Of a stretch of DNA of 64,000 nt, positions 47,711 through 57,692 are shown one piece after another. Made by a program: the position numbers and the translations under genes. The stretch comes from Oxalobacteraceae sp. CFBP 13730. GTDB lineage: Bacteria > Pseudomonadota > Gammaproteobacteria > Burkholderiales > Burkholderiaceae_D. Location of the stretch: assembly GCA_014841835.1 (NCBI GenBank), contig JACYUQ010000004.1, forward strand, positions 310,001 through 374,000, written 5' to 3'. The notes under the pieces were generated by a model. That model was not told the origin of the DNA. It worked only from the letters and a program-made list of their open reading frames with translations, and made no database searches. Position 1 is the first letter of the stretch. Each line of letters starts with the position of its first letter.

Positions 47711-48532
47711 TTACGCGCCGCGCCGGCCACCGCTGACGCGTTCGATGCCGGCCAGGTCGCGCCAGCTTTGCACGTCGCCGTAACCGCGCGCCGTCAGCAG
47801 TGCGCGCACGGCGTCGGCCTGGTCATAGCCGTGCTCGAGCAGCAGCCAGCCGCCGGTGGCCAGATGCGCGCCGGCGCCATCGACGATCTGGCGCAGGTCG
47901 GACAGGCCGTCGGCATGGTCGGTCAGCGCGTCCACCGGTTCGAAGCGCAGATCGCCTTCGCTCAGGTGGGCGTCGCCGGCCACGATGTACGGCGGATTCG
48001 AGGCAATTAAATCGAAACGCGCGTCGCCCAAGCCGGCAAACCAGTCACTGCGCACGAAGTGCACGCGCGCGCCGTTGGCGGCGGCGTTCATGCGCGCGAT
48101 GGCCAGGGCATCGTCGCTGACGTCGAGGGCAGTAACGGCCAGATCGGGCCGGGTGTGGGCGGCGGCCACGGCAATGGCGCCGCTGCCGGTACCCATGTCG
48201 AGCAGGCGCTGCTGCGGCGCCAGGCGCTCGAGCGCGAGTTCGACCAGCAGTTCGGTGTCGGGCCGGGGAATCAGCACGGCCGGCGTGACCTTGAACGGCA
48301 GTCCGAAGAATTCGCGTTCACCGACGATGTAGGCGATCGGTTCGCCAGCCAGGCGCCGTGCGACGAGGCCATTGAGCAGCGCCGCTTCGGAGGTGGTCAG
48401 CTCGCGCTCGGATTGCGTGATCAGCGCCACGCGCGGCAGGTGCAATGCATGGCACAGCAGGATGCGGTTTTCCAGCGCATCGAGCGGCAGCGCCAGGCGT
48501 GCCTGGGCCAGGGTGACGCCAGCCTCGATCAT
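47711..48532 (-). CDS. prmC: Release factor glutamine methyltransferase PrmC (HemK)
   Basis: Methylates the Gln of the GGQ motif in release factors, including RF1 encoded at 49.2 kb. The 273-aa product has an N-terminal helical domain (IEAGVTLAQARLALPLDALE), then LIPRPDTELLVELALE, the SAM motif LLDMGTGSGAIAVAAA and the catalytic FDLIASNPPYI. The start ATG at 48532 overlaps the dsbB stop by 4 bases, so dsbB and prmC are coupled. Confidence 0.95.
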   Translation of the reverse strand: MIEAGVTLAQARLALPLDALENRILLCHALHLPRVALITQSERELTTSEAALLNGLVARRLAGEPIAYIVGEREFFGLPFKVTPAVLIPRPDTELLVELALERLAPQQRLLDMGTGSGAIAVAAAHTRPDLAVTALDVSDDALAIARMNAAANGARVHFVRSDWFAGLGDARFDLIASNPPYIVAGDAHLSEGDLRFEPVDALTDHADGLSDLRQIVDGAGAHLATGGWLLLEHGYDQADAVRALLTARGYGDVQSWRDLAGIERVSGGRRGA

Positions 48533-49011
48533 GCGTCGGCGCGGCGCTGGCGCAACAGCACCCAGCCCAGCAACACGGTCAGGATCACGAACCAGACGGC
48601 CGACCATTGCGGGATCGCCAGGCCCAGCACCTTGTCGGTCGCGCCTTCGCACAGGCCATCGGCGCGGAACAGCCACGGCAGGTATTCGGCTGTCGGGACC
48701 TTGTTGAGCATGGTTTCCATCGGATCGATGCCGCACGAGAAACCGGGGTTGGCGATTACGTACAGGTGCTTGCCGACCGTGATCAGGCCGCCGACGGCAG
48801 CCAGCAGTCCAATCACGACGCTGCCGCTGATCTTGCCGGTAAAGGCGCCGACGAGGGCGGCCAGACCGATGCCGAGGAAGAAATACCGCTGGATCACGCA
48901 CAGCGGGCAAGGCCGCATTTCCAGGCTGTGTTGCAAGTAGAGCGCAAAGCCGACCAGTGCAAAACTGATGAAGGAGATGACGAACAGGGCCTGGCGGTTG
49001 GTAGGTTGCAT
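48529..49011 (-). CDS. dsbB: Disulfide bond formation protein DsbB
   Basis: An inner-membrane quinone reductase that reoxidises periplasmic DsbA. The 160-aa product has four transmembrane segments. The first Cys pair is in RPCPLCVIQRYFF, with the quinone-contacting Arg after it, and the second pair lies in NPGFSCGIDPME and RADGLCEGATDK. It is coupled to prmC downstream. The gap to prfA upstream carries a short direct repeat. Confidence 0.94.
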   Translation of the reverse strand: MQPTNRQALFVISFISFALVGFALYLQHSLEMRPCPLCVIQRYFFLGIGLAALVGAFTGKISGSVVIGLLAAVGGLITVGKHLYVIANPGFSCGIDPMETMLNKVPTAEYLPWLFRADGLCEGATDKVLGLAIPQWSAVWFVILTVLLGWVLLRQRRADA

Positions 49012-49028
49012 GATGGGTGGTTTTCTCG

Positions 49029-49118
49029 GCGTGGGGGCACGGTTGCCGCCATTATTCTGTCAGCCGATGAACGAGGCTGACATTGAAATGGCGTGGGCAC
49101 GGTAGCGGCCATTTTCTC
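49029..49118. repeat. Short direct repeat in the dsbB-prfA gap
   Basis: GCGTGGGGGCACGGTTGCCG with CCATTATTCT after it (49029-49058) recurs as GCGTGGGCACGGTAGCGG with CCATTTTCTC after it (49091-49118). The spacing is 62 bp. Between them TCAGCC and GGCTGA form a small hairpin. The function is unknown. Confidence 0.5.
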
Positions 49119-49172
49119 ACAAACCTGATGGCCGGCCTCCAGCCATTTTCAATCTGGCAACTTAAAGCGGCC

Positions 49173-50249
49173 TTAGTCGCCCAGCGCCGCCAGTTGCTCG
49201 GCCTGGTGCTCGGACGCCAGCGCATTGGTCAGATCGCTCAGGTCGCCATCCATGATGAAGTCGAGCTTGTACAGCGTCAGATTGATGCGGTGGTCGGTCA
49301 GCCGGCCCTGCGGGAAGTTATAGGTGCGAATGCGTTCGCTGCGGTCGCCCGAACCGATCAGGCTCTTGCGCGTGGCTGCTTCCTTCGATTGCTGCTCGCG
49401 CAGCTGGGCGTCTTTCAGGCGCGCGGCCAGCACCTTCATCGCCTGCGCCTTGTTCTTGTGCTGGCTGCGGTCGTCCTGGCATTCCACCACGAGGCCGGTC
49501 GGCAGGTGGGTGATGCGCACGGCCGAATCGGTCTTGTTGATGTGCTGCCCGCCCGCGCCCGAGGCGCGGTAGGTATCGATGCGCAGGTCGGCCGGGTTGA
49601 TGTCGATGTCTTCGACTTCATCGGCTTCGGGCATCACCGCCACTGTGCAGGCCGAGGTGTGGATGCGGCCCTGCGTCTCGGTGGCCGGCACGCGCTGCAC
49701 GCGGTGCCCGCCCGACTCGAACTTCAGCTTCGAATAGGCGCCGTTGCCCACAATGCGCACGATCACCTCGCGGTAGCCGCCCAGGTCCGAGGTCGATTCG
49801 GACACCATTTCGACCTGCCAGCGATTGCGCTCGGCAAAGCGCGTGTACATGCGCAGCAGGTCGCCCGCGAACAGCGCCGATTCGTCACCGCCCGTGCCGG
49901 CGCGGATCTCGAGGAAGATATTGCGCTCGTCGTTGGCGTCCTTCGGCAGCAGCATCTTTTGCAGTTCCTGCTCGAGTTCGGCCATGCGCACCTTGGCCGC
50001 TTCGATTTCTTCCTGCGCGAAGTCCTTCATTTCCGGGTCCTGCAGCAGTTCCTGCGCTTCGGCGGTATTGGCCAGCGCGCTTTCGTACTGGCGGTACACG
50101 GCCACCAGCGGCGAGAGCTCGGCGTGCTCGCGCGTCATCTTGCGGTAGCTGTCCATATTGGCGGTAACGCCTTCGGTCATCAACAATTCGTCAAGCTCGA
50201 CCAGACGGTTGGCAAGCTGGTCCAGCTTGGAGAGCATGGAAGGTTTCAT
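49173..50249 (-). CDS. prfA: Peptide chain release factor 1
   Basis: Recognises UAA and UAG and triggers peptide release. The 358-aa product has the catalytic GGQ in [15 protein letters not shown] and the stop-codon-reading P-A-T tripeptide in RVPATETQG. The start chosen (50249, MKPSML) is the usual betaproteobacterial one; ATG 50237 is the alternative. It follows hemA, the classic hemA-prfA-prmC order, here with dsbB inserted before prmC. Confidence 0.97.
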   Translation of the reverse strand: MKPSMLSKLDQLANRLVELDELLMTEGVTANMDSYRKMTREHAELSPLVAVYRQYESALANTAEAQELLQDPEMKDFAQEEIEAAKVRMAELEQELQKMLLPKDANDERNIFLEIRAGTGGDESALFAGDLLRMYTRFAERNRWQVEMVSESTSDLGGYREVIVRIVGNGAYSKLKFESGGHRVQRVPATETQGRIHTSACTVAVMPEADEVEDIDINPADLRIDTYRASGAGGQHINKTDSAVRITHLPTGLVVECQDDRSQHKNKAQAMKVLAARLKDAQLREQQSKEAATRKSLIGSGDRSERIRTYNFPQGRLTDHRINLTLYKLDFIMDGDLSDLTNALASEHQAEQLAALGD

Positions 50250-50359
50250 GGGCGGTATCAGGGATATAAGGAATCGGGCAGGCCGCAGGTTGCGACCGGG
50301 TTGCAGCAGAGATGCGCCTGGCATGGCGCGGGCGGGCAGGCCGCCAGAGAACAGGTGCG

Positions 50360-51634
50360 CTAACGACGACCGCGAAACAGCTGCGGCAGCAGGCTGGCCA
50401 GGCGCGCGCGTTCGTCGCCCTGGGCATGGTGCAGGGCCTGTTGCGGGCCATGCAGGAACTTGGCGGTCAGGCCACGGGACAGGGCTTCGAGTACGGCGTC
50501 GGCATCGTCGCCGCGCGCCAGCATGCGCCGTGCGCGTTCGAGTTCGGCCAGGCGCAGCACCTCGCTCGACTCGTGCAGGTCGCGGATCACCGGCACCACG
50601 GCGCGGTCGCCCACCCAGTGCATGAACGATTCGACGCGCGTTTCGATGATGGCTTCGGCCTGGCGCACGGCGGCCTGGCGGCTTTCCATACCCGTCTGCA
50701 CCACCTGGGCCAGGTCGTCGACCGTGTACAGGAACACGTCGTCCAGGCGCGCGACTTCGGGTTCGATATCGCGTGGCACGGCCAGGTCGACCATGAACAT
50801 CGGACGATGGCGGCGCGCCTTGACGGCCCGCTCGACCATGCCCAGACCGATCAGCGGCAGCGTCGAGGCGGTGCACGAGATCACGATGTCAAACCCGTGC
50901 AGGCAGTCGGGCAGCTCGGCCAGACCAACCGCGCGGCCGTTGTAGCGGCTGGCGAGCAGCGCGCCGCGCTCCATGCTGCGGTTGGCGATGGTGACCGATT
51001 TCGGGTTCTGCGCCGCGAAGTGCGCCGCGCACAGTTCGATCATTTCGCCGGCGCCGATGAACAGCACGTGCTGGTCGGCGATGCGGTCGAAGATCCGGTG
51101 CGCCAGGCGCACGGCGGCAGCGGCCATCGACACGCTGTGGGCGCCGATCTCGGTACTCGAGCGCACTTCCTTGGCCACGGCGAAGGTGCGCTGGAACATC
51201 TGGTGCAGATAGGTGCCCAGACCGCCGGCTTCGTCGGCGGTGCGCACGGCATCCTTCATCTGGCCCAGGATCTGCGGCTCGCCCAGCACCATCGAATCGA
51301 GCCCCGAAGCGACGCGAAACGCGTGGCGCACGGCGTCGTCCTGCGGCAGCAGGTACAGGTGGGGGCGCAGCTCGGCGTAGTTCAGCGCGTGGTAATGGGC
51401 CAGAAATTGCGCCGACGCGTCGAGCGGGTCGGGCAGGCTGGTGGCCGCATACAGTTCGCTGCGGTTGCAGGTCGACAGGATCGCCGCTTCTTCGTTGCCC
51501 GTAGAACCATTGCGCGCGAACCAGCCGCGCGCCGACTGCACCGCCGTGCCGATCTGGTCGGGGGCGAGCGCCAGCTGCTCGCGCAGCGAGACCGGTGCGG
51601 TCGTATGGTTCAGGCCAACGGCGAGGAGTTGCAT
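50360..51634 (-). CDS. hemA: Glutamyl-tRNA reductase
   Basis: The first committed step of tetrapyrrole synthesis: reduction of glutamyl-tRNA to glutamate-1-semialdehyde. The 424-aa product has the N-terminal catalytic Cys in [15 protein letters not shown] (about residue 56), [15 protein letters not shown], and the NADPH site [18 protein letters not shown]. The C-terminal dimerisation helix is present. There is no Shine-Dalgarno; the 20 bases before the ATG are C-rich. A good -10 and a 16-bp palindrome lie just upstream. Confidence 0.96.
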   Translation of the reverse strand: MQLLAVGLNHTTAPVSLREQLALAPDQIGTAVQSARGWFARNGSTGNEEAAILSTCNRSELYAATSLPDPLDASAQFLAHYHALNYAELRPHLYLLPQDDAVRHAFRVASGLDSMVLGEPQILGQMKDAVRTADEAGGLGTYLHQMFQRTFAVAKEVRSSTEIGAHSVSMAAAAVRLAHRIFDRIADQHVLFIGAGEMIELCAAHFAAQNPKSVTIANRSMERGALLASRYNGRAVGLAELPDCLHGFDIVISCTASTLPLIGLGMVERAVKARRHRPMFMVDLAVPRDIEPEVARLDDVFLYTVDDLAQVVQTGMESRQAAVRQAEAIIETRVESFMHWVGDRAVVPVIRDLHESSEVLRLAELERARRMLARGDDADAVLEALSRGLTAKFLHGPQQALHHAQGDERARLASLLPQLFRGRR

Positions 51635-51654
51635 TCTGGGGAGGGTGGAGGGTG

Positions 51655-51673
51655 AATGACTGCAGTCATTATA
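51655..51673 (-). promoter_or_regulatory. hemA promoter -10 with overlapping 16-bp palindrome
   Basis: On the minus strand TATAAT (51668-51673) lies 34-39 bases before the hemA ATG. The perfect palindrome AATGACTGCAGTCATT (51655-51670) overlaps the -10 and the likely transcription start. No good -35 is seen. A dyad there is well placed to be a repressor operator. Confidence 0.5.
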
Positions 51674-51704
51674 CCCTCATGCCGGAAGGGCTTCAGACGC
51701 CGGG

Positions 51705-52394
51705 TCAGGCGCCCAGTTTTTCCAGGCGATAGCCGTAGCTGTAGACCGGCACCAGCCGGAAGCCATTCTCGGGGCGCAAATGCAGTTTATTGCGCACCCG
51801 CGACACGTGCGTGTCCATCGTGCGCGACGGCACGTCGTTGTCGCGGACCCAGACCGATTCGTGGATGTAGGCACGTGACAGTGGCCGGCCGATGTTACGG
51901 AAGAACAGCAGCGCCAGCGAAAATTCTTTCTGCGTCACGTCGATGACGGCGCCATCCCTGAGCAGGCGGCCAGGGCGGGTCTCGAAGGTGTACGGGCCGA
52001 ACTGCAGCTGCTCGGCGCTGTTTTGCGACGGGTAGGCGCGGCGCAGCAGGGCGGACACGCGCGAGACCAGTTCGCCGCGGCGCAGTGGCTTGACCAGATA
52101 GTCATCGGCGCCAGCATTCACGCCAGCGATGATGTCGTCTTCTGCGTTGTTGCCGACCAGGAACATCGTCGGCGCATGCGAGGCCAGCTTTTCCTTGGCG
52201 CGGCGCAGGACTTCGGCGCCATCCATGTCGGGGACGCTCCAGTCCATCACCAGCATGTCGGCGCTGTCCTTGCGCAGTTGCGCGAGCAGGTCGCGGGCGC
52301 TGTCGAACGATTGACAGTTGTGGCCGGAAGCACTGAGGACTTGGCAAATCAGGTCGGCCTGCGGGCGGTCTTGCTCCAGAACAGCGATCTTCAT
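51705..52394 (-). CDS. Orphan OmpR-family response regulator with degenerate receiver
   Basis: A 229-aa protein with an N-terminal receiver (1-120) and a C-terminal winged helix (about 130-228, ending YSYGYRLEKLGA). The phosphoryl-acceptor Asp51 (MDWSVPD) and Lys102 (VKPL) are present. Of the acidic pocket only Glu7 remains in its usual place (E-Q-D, Gln8 instead of Asp), and the switch Thr/Ser is Val80 (MFLVGNN). Phosphorylation may therefore be altered or unnecessary. No kinase gene is adjacent. A TGTAGGA-N4-TCCTACA site lies 27 bp upstream of its start. Confidence 0.88.
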   Translation of the reverse strand: MKIAVLEQDRPQADLICQVLSASGHNCQSFDSARDLLAQLRKDSADMLVMDWSVPDMDGAEVLRRAKEKLASHAPTMFLVGNNAEDDIIAGVNAGADDYLVKPLRRGELVSRVSALLRRAYPSQNSAEQLQFGPYTFETRPGRLLRDGAVIDVTQKEFSLALLFFRNIGRPLSRAYIHESVWVRDNDVPSRTMDTHVSRVRNKLHLRPENGFRLVPVYSYGYRLEKLGA

Positions 52395-52420
52395 GATAGG
52401 ACGAATGTAAGAGTTTTCAC

Positions 52421-52438
52421 TGTAGGAAGACTCCTACA
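52421..52438. promoter_or_regulatory. Inverted repeat upstream of the response-regulator gene
   Basis: TGTAGGA-AGAC-TCCTACA, a perfect 7+7 bp dyad in an otherwise AT-rich 209-bp divergent gap. It is a plausible binding site for the regulator itself or another dimeric factor. Confidence 0.5.
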
Positions 52439-52603
52439 AAGTTAAAAACGAATATATCAGACTTTTACAAAATAGTGCTAAAGGTAAATACTGTTTTTTC
52501 GCGTATCGTTGCAACTGTTGTGTTAAAGGGACCACGGTTCGATGTTCGTCATGGGCGTACACTGGAATTCAGATGAAATTCAACTAACGAAAAGGATGCG
52601 ACT

Positions 52604-53188
52604 ATGTTGTTTCGACGCAAAGATGTGACAGTTCCTGAAGACCGCGTGCCCGTCAGTGGCCCGGAAGTCGAGGCCACGCGCCTGCGTTGTCTCGCTCTGG
52701 TCAAGAAACGCGCCGCCATGTCGGCTGCCGTTGCGGCGGTGCCGATTCCAGGTCTGGATCTTTTGGCCGACATTACCGGTTTTGCGTCGCTGGTCGATGA
52801 AGTCAACGCCGAATTTGGCCTGACGCAGAAACAGATCGAGCGCCTGAACCCGCGCCTGCGCATCATCGCCTATAAAGCAGCGGCGTCGGTCGGCGGCATG
52901 CTGGTTGGCAAGCTGGTCACGCGTGGCGTGGTGCTGCGCCTGTTCCAGCGCGTGGCAGGCCGGATGGCCGTCAAGTCGAGCGCGAAGATGGTGCCGATCG
53001 CCGGCCAGATCGCATCGGCCGCGATTGGCTACACGCTGTTCAAGCGGATGGGTACGCAGCACGTGGAAGCGTGCGTGGCCGTGGCGCGCGAGCTGGAAAA
53101 CGCCGGAATCGACCACAACGTGGCCGAGGACGACGATGCGGTGGGCGCGACCAGCGGCACGGCGAAGGCGCCGTTGCTGGTGATGTAA
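52604..53188 (+). CDS. Hydrophobic helical protein of unknown function
   Basis: A 194-aa protein. The central part (about residues 38-155) is hydrophobic and Gly/Ala-rich: AVPIPGLDLLADITGFASLV, then SVGGMLVGKLVTRG and VPIAGQIASAAIGYTLFKRM. The P-x-P-G-L-D pattern with two hydrophobic hairpins recalls YcjF/DUF697-type domains, but I cannot assign it firmly. A charged N-terminus and acidic C-terminus flank the core. AAAAGGA precedes the start. It is divergent from the response regulator and convergent with minE. Confidence 0.65.
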   Translation: MLFRRKDVTVPEDRVPVSGPEVEATRLRCLALVKKRAAMSAAVAAVPIPGLDLLADITGFASLVDEVNAEFGLTQKQIERLNPRLRIIAYKAAASVGGMLVGKLVTRGVVLRLFQRVAGRMAVKSSAKMVPIAGQIASAAIGYTLFKRMGTQHVEACVAVARELENAGIDHNVAEDDDAVGATSGTAKAPLLVM

Positions 53189-53203
53189 CACTGGCCGTAG
53201 GTG

Positions 53204-53252
53204 TTGAACGCGTGGACGGGGAACCCGACTGCGCGCCCCGGTCCACCCTACG
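53204..53252 (+). repeat. Intergenic GAACGCGTGG...CCACCCTAC repeat, copy 3
   Basis: TTGAACGCGTGGACGGGG ... GGTCCACCCTACG, the same element as at 20277 and 20343 with a longer centre. Confidence 0.6.
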
Positions 53253-53285
53253 CTTGTGCCGGCTACGAAAGACAACCGCCCAAAA

Positions 53286-53310
53286 CAAAGCCCGCTCGCA
53301 GCGGGCTTTG
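53286..53310. terminator. Terminator between the hypothetical gene and minE
   Basis: A perfect 10-bp stem CAAAGCCCGC / GCGGGCTTTG with loop TCGCA. On the minus strand it is followed by TTTTG, so it mainly serves the leftward minCDE transcript. Confidence 0.8.
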
Positions 53311-53330
53311 TCGATCACGGGGGCGCACGT

Positions 53331-53582
53331 TCAATTATCCGGCAGCACCACGTTCACATCCAGCACTTCCAGGTTGCCCTGGCGGTCGAGCGACACCTTG
53401 ATGTCGTCCGGATTGACCTTGACGTACTTCGAGATCACCGCGATCAGCTCCTGGTGCAGGGCCGGCAGGAAGTCCGGACCGGCACGGTTGGTGCGTTCGC
53501 GCGCGATGATGATCTGCAGGCGTTCCTTGGCAGCTGTCGCGCTCTTCTTTTTTTCGGGGAAGAGAAAGGATAGCAGTGCCAT
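53331..53582 (-). CDS. minE: Cell division topological specificity factor MinE
   Basis: Drives MinD pole-to-pole oscillation. The 83-aa product has the membrane-targeting start [18 protein letters not shown], the MinD-contact segment [10 protein letters not shown] and a C-terminal dimer domain [19 protein letters not shown]. It begins one base after the minD stop in the leftward minC-minD-minE operon. Confidence 0.96.
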   Translation of the reverse strand: MALLSFLFPEKKKSATAAKERLQIIIARERTNRAGPDFLPALHQELIAVISKYVKVNPDDIKVSLDRQGNLEVLDVNVVLPDN

Positions 53583-53583
53583 C

Positions 53584-54399
53584 TCACTTGGCTCCGAAGA
53601 TGCGCTGGAACAGCCCCGGCTTTTCATAGCTGGTAAAGCGCAGCGGGCGTTCTTCGCCCAGGAAGCGTGCGACCACGTCTTCATAGGCTTCGGCCACGTC
53701 GGTTCCCTTGAAGTGGATCGCCGGGTTGCCCTGGTTCGATGCGTGCAGCACCGATTCGGATTCAGGAATGATGCCGATCAACGGGATGCGCAGGATTTCC
53801 TGCACGTCCTGGTACGACAGCATTTCGTCGGCGTCGACGCGCTTTGGCGAGTAACGGGTAATCAGGAGGTGTTCCTTGACCGGCTCCGAGCCGCTCTGGG
53901 CGCGGCGCGATTTGGCCTGCAGGATGCCCAGGATGCGGTCGGAGTCGCGCACCGACGAGACTTCCGGGTTGGTCACCACGATGGCTTCGTCGGCGAAGGT
54001 CAGCGCCATCAGCGCGCCGTGCTCGATACCGGCCGGCGAATCGCAGATGATGAATTCGAATTCCATCTTGACGAGGTCGTTGATCACGCGCTCGACGCCT
54101 TCTTCGGACAGGGCGTCCTTGTCGCGCGTCTGCGAGGCCGGCAGGATGAACAGGTTGTCGCAGTGCTTGTCCTTGATCAGCGCCTGGTTCAGGGTCGCTT
54201 CGCCATTGACGACGTTGATCAGGTCATACACCACGCGACGCTCGCAACCCATGATCAGGTCGAGGTTGCGCAGGCCGACGTCAAAGTCGATGACAGCGGT
54301 CTTGTGGCCACGCAGGGCCAGCCCGGAGGCGAAGCTGGCGCTCGAGGTCGTCTTGCCAACACCGCCCTTGCCGGACGTCACAACAATAATTCGTGCCAC
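53584..54399 (-). CDS. minD: Septum-site-determining ATPase MinD
   Basis: A membrane-binding ATPase that recruits MinC and is released by MinE. The 271-aa product has the deviant Walker [34 protein letters not shown], and [14 protein letters not shown] (Walker B region). The C-terminal amphipathic membrane helix [12 protein letters not shown] is intact. The start is GTG at 54399, with AAAGGA upstream. Confidence 0.98.
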   Translation of the reverse strand: MARIIVVTSGKGGVGKTTSSASFASGLALRGHKTAVIDFDVGLRNLDLIMGCERRVVYDLINVVNGEATLNQALIKDKHCDNLFILPASQTRDKDALSEEGVERVINDLVKMEFEFIICDSPAGIEHGALMALTFADEAIVVTNPEVSSVRDSDRILGILQAKSRRAQSGSEPVKEHLLITRYSPKRVDADEMLSYQDVQEILRIPLIGIIPESESVLHASNQGNPAIHFKGTDVAEAYEDVVARFLGEERPLRFTSYEKPGLFQRIFGAK

Positions 54400-54435
54400 A
54401 AATAAATCCTTTACAGTATCTGTTCAATTCGGATG

Positions 54436-55248
54436 TCAGGCACGCGACGGCGCCGCGAGCGACTGGATATCGATCCGGTCGCCGACGAGCCGGATCTGCG
54501 TCGGCTGACGCGCCAGGTCGGTCGGGAAGCCCTCGTCGAACGTGCGGTAGACGCCGGCGATCGAGACCAGTTCGGGCTGCATCGACAGCGCGAAGATCCG
54601 TGCATCGGCATTGCCCGAAGCGCCAGCCAGCGCGCGGCCATTGAGTGGCGCATACACGTGGATGCTGCCATCGGCGATCAGCTCGGCGCCATTGTTGACC
54701 ACAGCGGTCACGATCAGGTCAGTGCCGCGCGCATAAATGCGCTGGCCGGCGCGCACCGGGGTGTCGATCACCATCGGTACCAGGGCGGGCGTACCAGGCT
54801 GGCTTGCAGCCGGGGCCGGAACCGGTTCAGGGACTGGCGCGACTGGCGCGGGGGCCGGTTCCGGCACCGGCGCAGCGGCCGCATGCACGACGAGCGGGGG
54901 CGGCGTGGCGTGGCCGCCGGCGTGCACGCCGCCCGAGCCATCGTCCAGCGCCAGGCCCTGGGCCCGGATCGCATCGATCATCAACGGGCTGGCGCCGCGT
55001 ACGGCCACAGCGTTGAGGCGGTATTTCTTGAGCAGCGCCACGATGGCGGCCCAGTCGATCGTCCAGGCGCTCGAGGTGAAGGCGCTCACGTCGATCACCG
55101 CAAACTCGTCCTCGAAAAAGTCCGACACGCCGCCCGTCATCGAGGCCAGGGCGGAATCGATCGCCTCGAGGTCTGCCGAGTGCAGGATCGTCGAAATGGC
55201 GACGACCGTGGAAATCTTGATCTCGATGGGAAGCGTGGTCTTGGGCAT
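54436..55248 (-). CDS. minC: Septum-site-determining protein MinC
   Basis: The FtsZ assembly inhibitor recruited by MinD, 270 aa. The N-terminal FtsZ-binding domain (about 1-110) ends near AIRAQGLALDDG. A long Pro/Ala/Val linker (about 115-160, repeating PxPEPAPAPVAP-like units) joins the C-terminal beta-helix domain RIYARGTDLIVTAVVNNGAE, IHVYAPLNGRALAGASGN. It is first in the minCDE operon. The linker is longer and more proline-rich than in E. coli (231 aa), as in other betaproteobacteria. Confidence 0.95.
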   Translation of the reverse strand: MPKTTLPIEIKISTVVAISTILHSADLEAIDSALASMTGGVSDFFEDEFAVIDVSAFTSSAWTIDWAAIVALLKKYRLNAVAVRGASPLMIDAIRAQGLALDDGSGGVHAGGHATPPPLVVHAAAAPVPEPAPAPVAPVPEPVPAPAASQPGTPALVPMVIDTPVRAGQRIYARGTDLIVTAVVNNGAELIADGSIHVYAPLNGRALAGASGNADARIFALSMQPELVSIAGVYRTFDEGFPTDLARQPTQIRLVGDRIDIQSLAAPSRA

Positions 55249-55612
55249 AAAACAGAGTGGTTGGCATTGCGCTTGTGCATTCTACTGTGAAAATTGTAGA
55301 AAAGGACAGAAGCGCACGCATCATTCCTAGCGGCAATTGAACGTGCACTGTGTTGAGAATTAAAGTTCTGTTCTACATCAAACCTCGGTGCTTGCGACCT
55401 TGTTTTCGATGAATAAACTGCTAAGATTGCCAGTGCTTAAAGATCAGCATGGGTTCCTCAACCCCCGATCCCGCTGCTGGTTTTTTTGGCAGTCCGGTTG
55501 GTCGGGGCTTCACCATTCCCATGCGCATGGGCACCGCATCCGAGAACGCTGTGCCCCGTCCCAGGGAAGTCCTGAATAATGCCGGCCCCAGGCCGGCTGA
55601 ACGGAGAATGAA
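55249..55612. other. Divergent minC / phaA intergenic region (no gene seen)
   Basis: A 364-bp gap with divergent promoters expected. The left half is AT-rich. A weak rightward candidate is TTGTTT (55400-55405) with TAAGAT 16 bp further on. The right half is GC-rich and contains CCCATGCGCATGGG (55519-55532), a perfect 14-bp palindrome, and GCCGGCCCCAGGCCGGC near 55580, a possible leader hairpin before the phaA Shine-Dalgarno GGAGA. A short frame from 55449 runs into phaA in another frame and is not convincing. Confidence 0.5.
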
Positions 55613-56791
<1,179 letters not shown>

Positions 56792-56893
56792 CGCTTTCAG
56801 TATCCGACGCGGTGACGTGCGGGGGCGGCCAGGACGGGCGCCGGCGCCGTCGCCGGTTTCGAGTAGCAACCAACAATAAAACTGGAGAAGACA

Positions 56894-57634
56894 ATGGCTA
56901 GAGTAGCGTTAGTAACCGGCGGCATGGGCGGCCTGGGCGAAGCGGTGTGCATCAAGCTGGCCGCACTGGGGTACCAGGTCGTCACCACTTTTTCGCCGGG
57001 TAACACGAAGGTCGAGGGCTGGCTCGGCGCCATGCGCGAGCAGGGTCTGGATTTCAAGGCCTATGCCTGCGACGTTTCCGACTACGATGCGGCCCAGGAA
57101 TGCGTGCGCCAGGTGATCGCCGACGTCGGCCCGGTCGATGTGCTGGTCAATAACGCCGGCATCACGCGCGACATGACGTTCAAGAAAATGGACAAGGTCA
57201 ACTGGGACGCCGTGATCAAGACCAACCTCGACTCCGTCTTCAACATGACCAAGCCGGTCTGCGATGGCATGGTCGAGCGGGGCTGGGGCCGGATCATCAA
57301 TATCTCGTCGGTCAACGGCCAGAAGGGCGCGTTCGGCCAGACCAACTACTCGGCGGCCAAGGCCGGCATGCACGGCTTTACCAAGGCGCTGGCGCTGGAA
57401 GTCGCGCGCAAGGGCGTGACCGTCAACACCATTTCGCCAGGGTATATCGGCACCAAGATGGTGATGGACATCCCGAGCGAAGTGCTGGAAACCAAGATCA
57501 TTCCGCAAATCCCGATGGGCCGCCTCGGCAAGCCCGAAGAAGTCGCTGGTCTGGTTGCGTATCTGTCGTCGGATGAAGCGGCGTTCGTCACGGGCGCGAA
57601 TATCGCGATCAATGGCGGCCAGCACATGTCTTGA
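56894..57634 (+). CDS. phaB: Acetoacetyl-CoA reductase
   Basis: An NADPH-dependent short-chain dehydrogenase making (R)-3-hydroxybutyryl-CoA. The 246-aa product begins ARVALVTGGMGGLGEAVC (cofactor Gly motif) and has LVNNAGITRDMTFKKM, the Ser of NISSVNGQKGAFGQTN and the Tyr/Lys of YSAAKAG. TISPGYIGTKMV follows. The strong resemblance to PhaB, rather than FabG, includes ITRDMTF and VNGQKGAFGQTNYS. A terminator follows the stop. Confidence 0.95.
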   Translation: MARVALVTGGMGGLGEAVCIKLAALGYQVVTTFSPGNTKVEGWLGAMREQGLDFKAYACDVSDYDAAQECVRQVIADVGPVDVLVNNAGITRDMTFKKMDKVNWDAVIKTNLDSVFNMTKPVCDGMVERGWGRIINISSVNGQKGAFGQTNYSAAKAGMHGFTKALALEVARKGVTVNTISPGYIGTKMVMDIPSEVLETKIIPQIPMGRLGKPEEVAGLVAYLSSDEAAFVTGANIAINGGQHMS

Positions 57635-57653
57635 TGGCGCTGGATAGCGTTCT

Positions 57654-57680
57654 AAAGCCGTGGCGACACGGCTTTTTTCT
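57654..57680 (+). terminator. Terminator of phaAB
   Basis: Stem AAAGCCGTG / CACGGCTTT with loop GCGA, followed by TTTCTTTT. It lies 20 bases after the phaB stop. Confidence 0.9.
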
Positions 57681-57692
57681 TTTGGGGACCAC

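Noticed and set aside
57660..57692. Earlier GTG start for the DUF429 gene
   Set aside because: It lies inside the stem of the phaAB terminator. The GTG at 57693 has a good Shine-Dalgarno.
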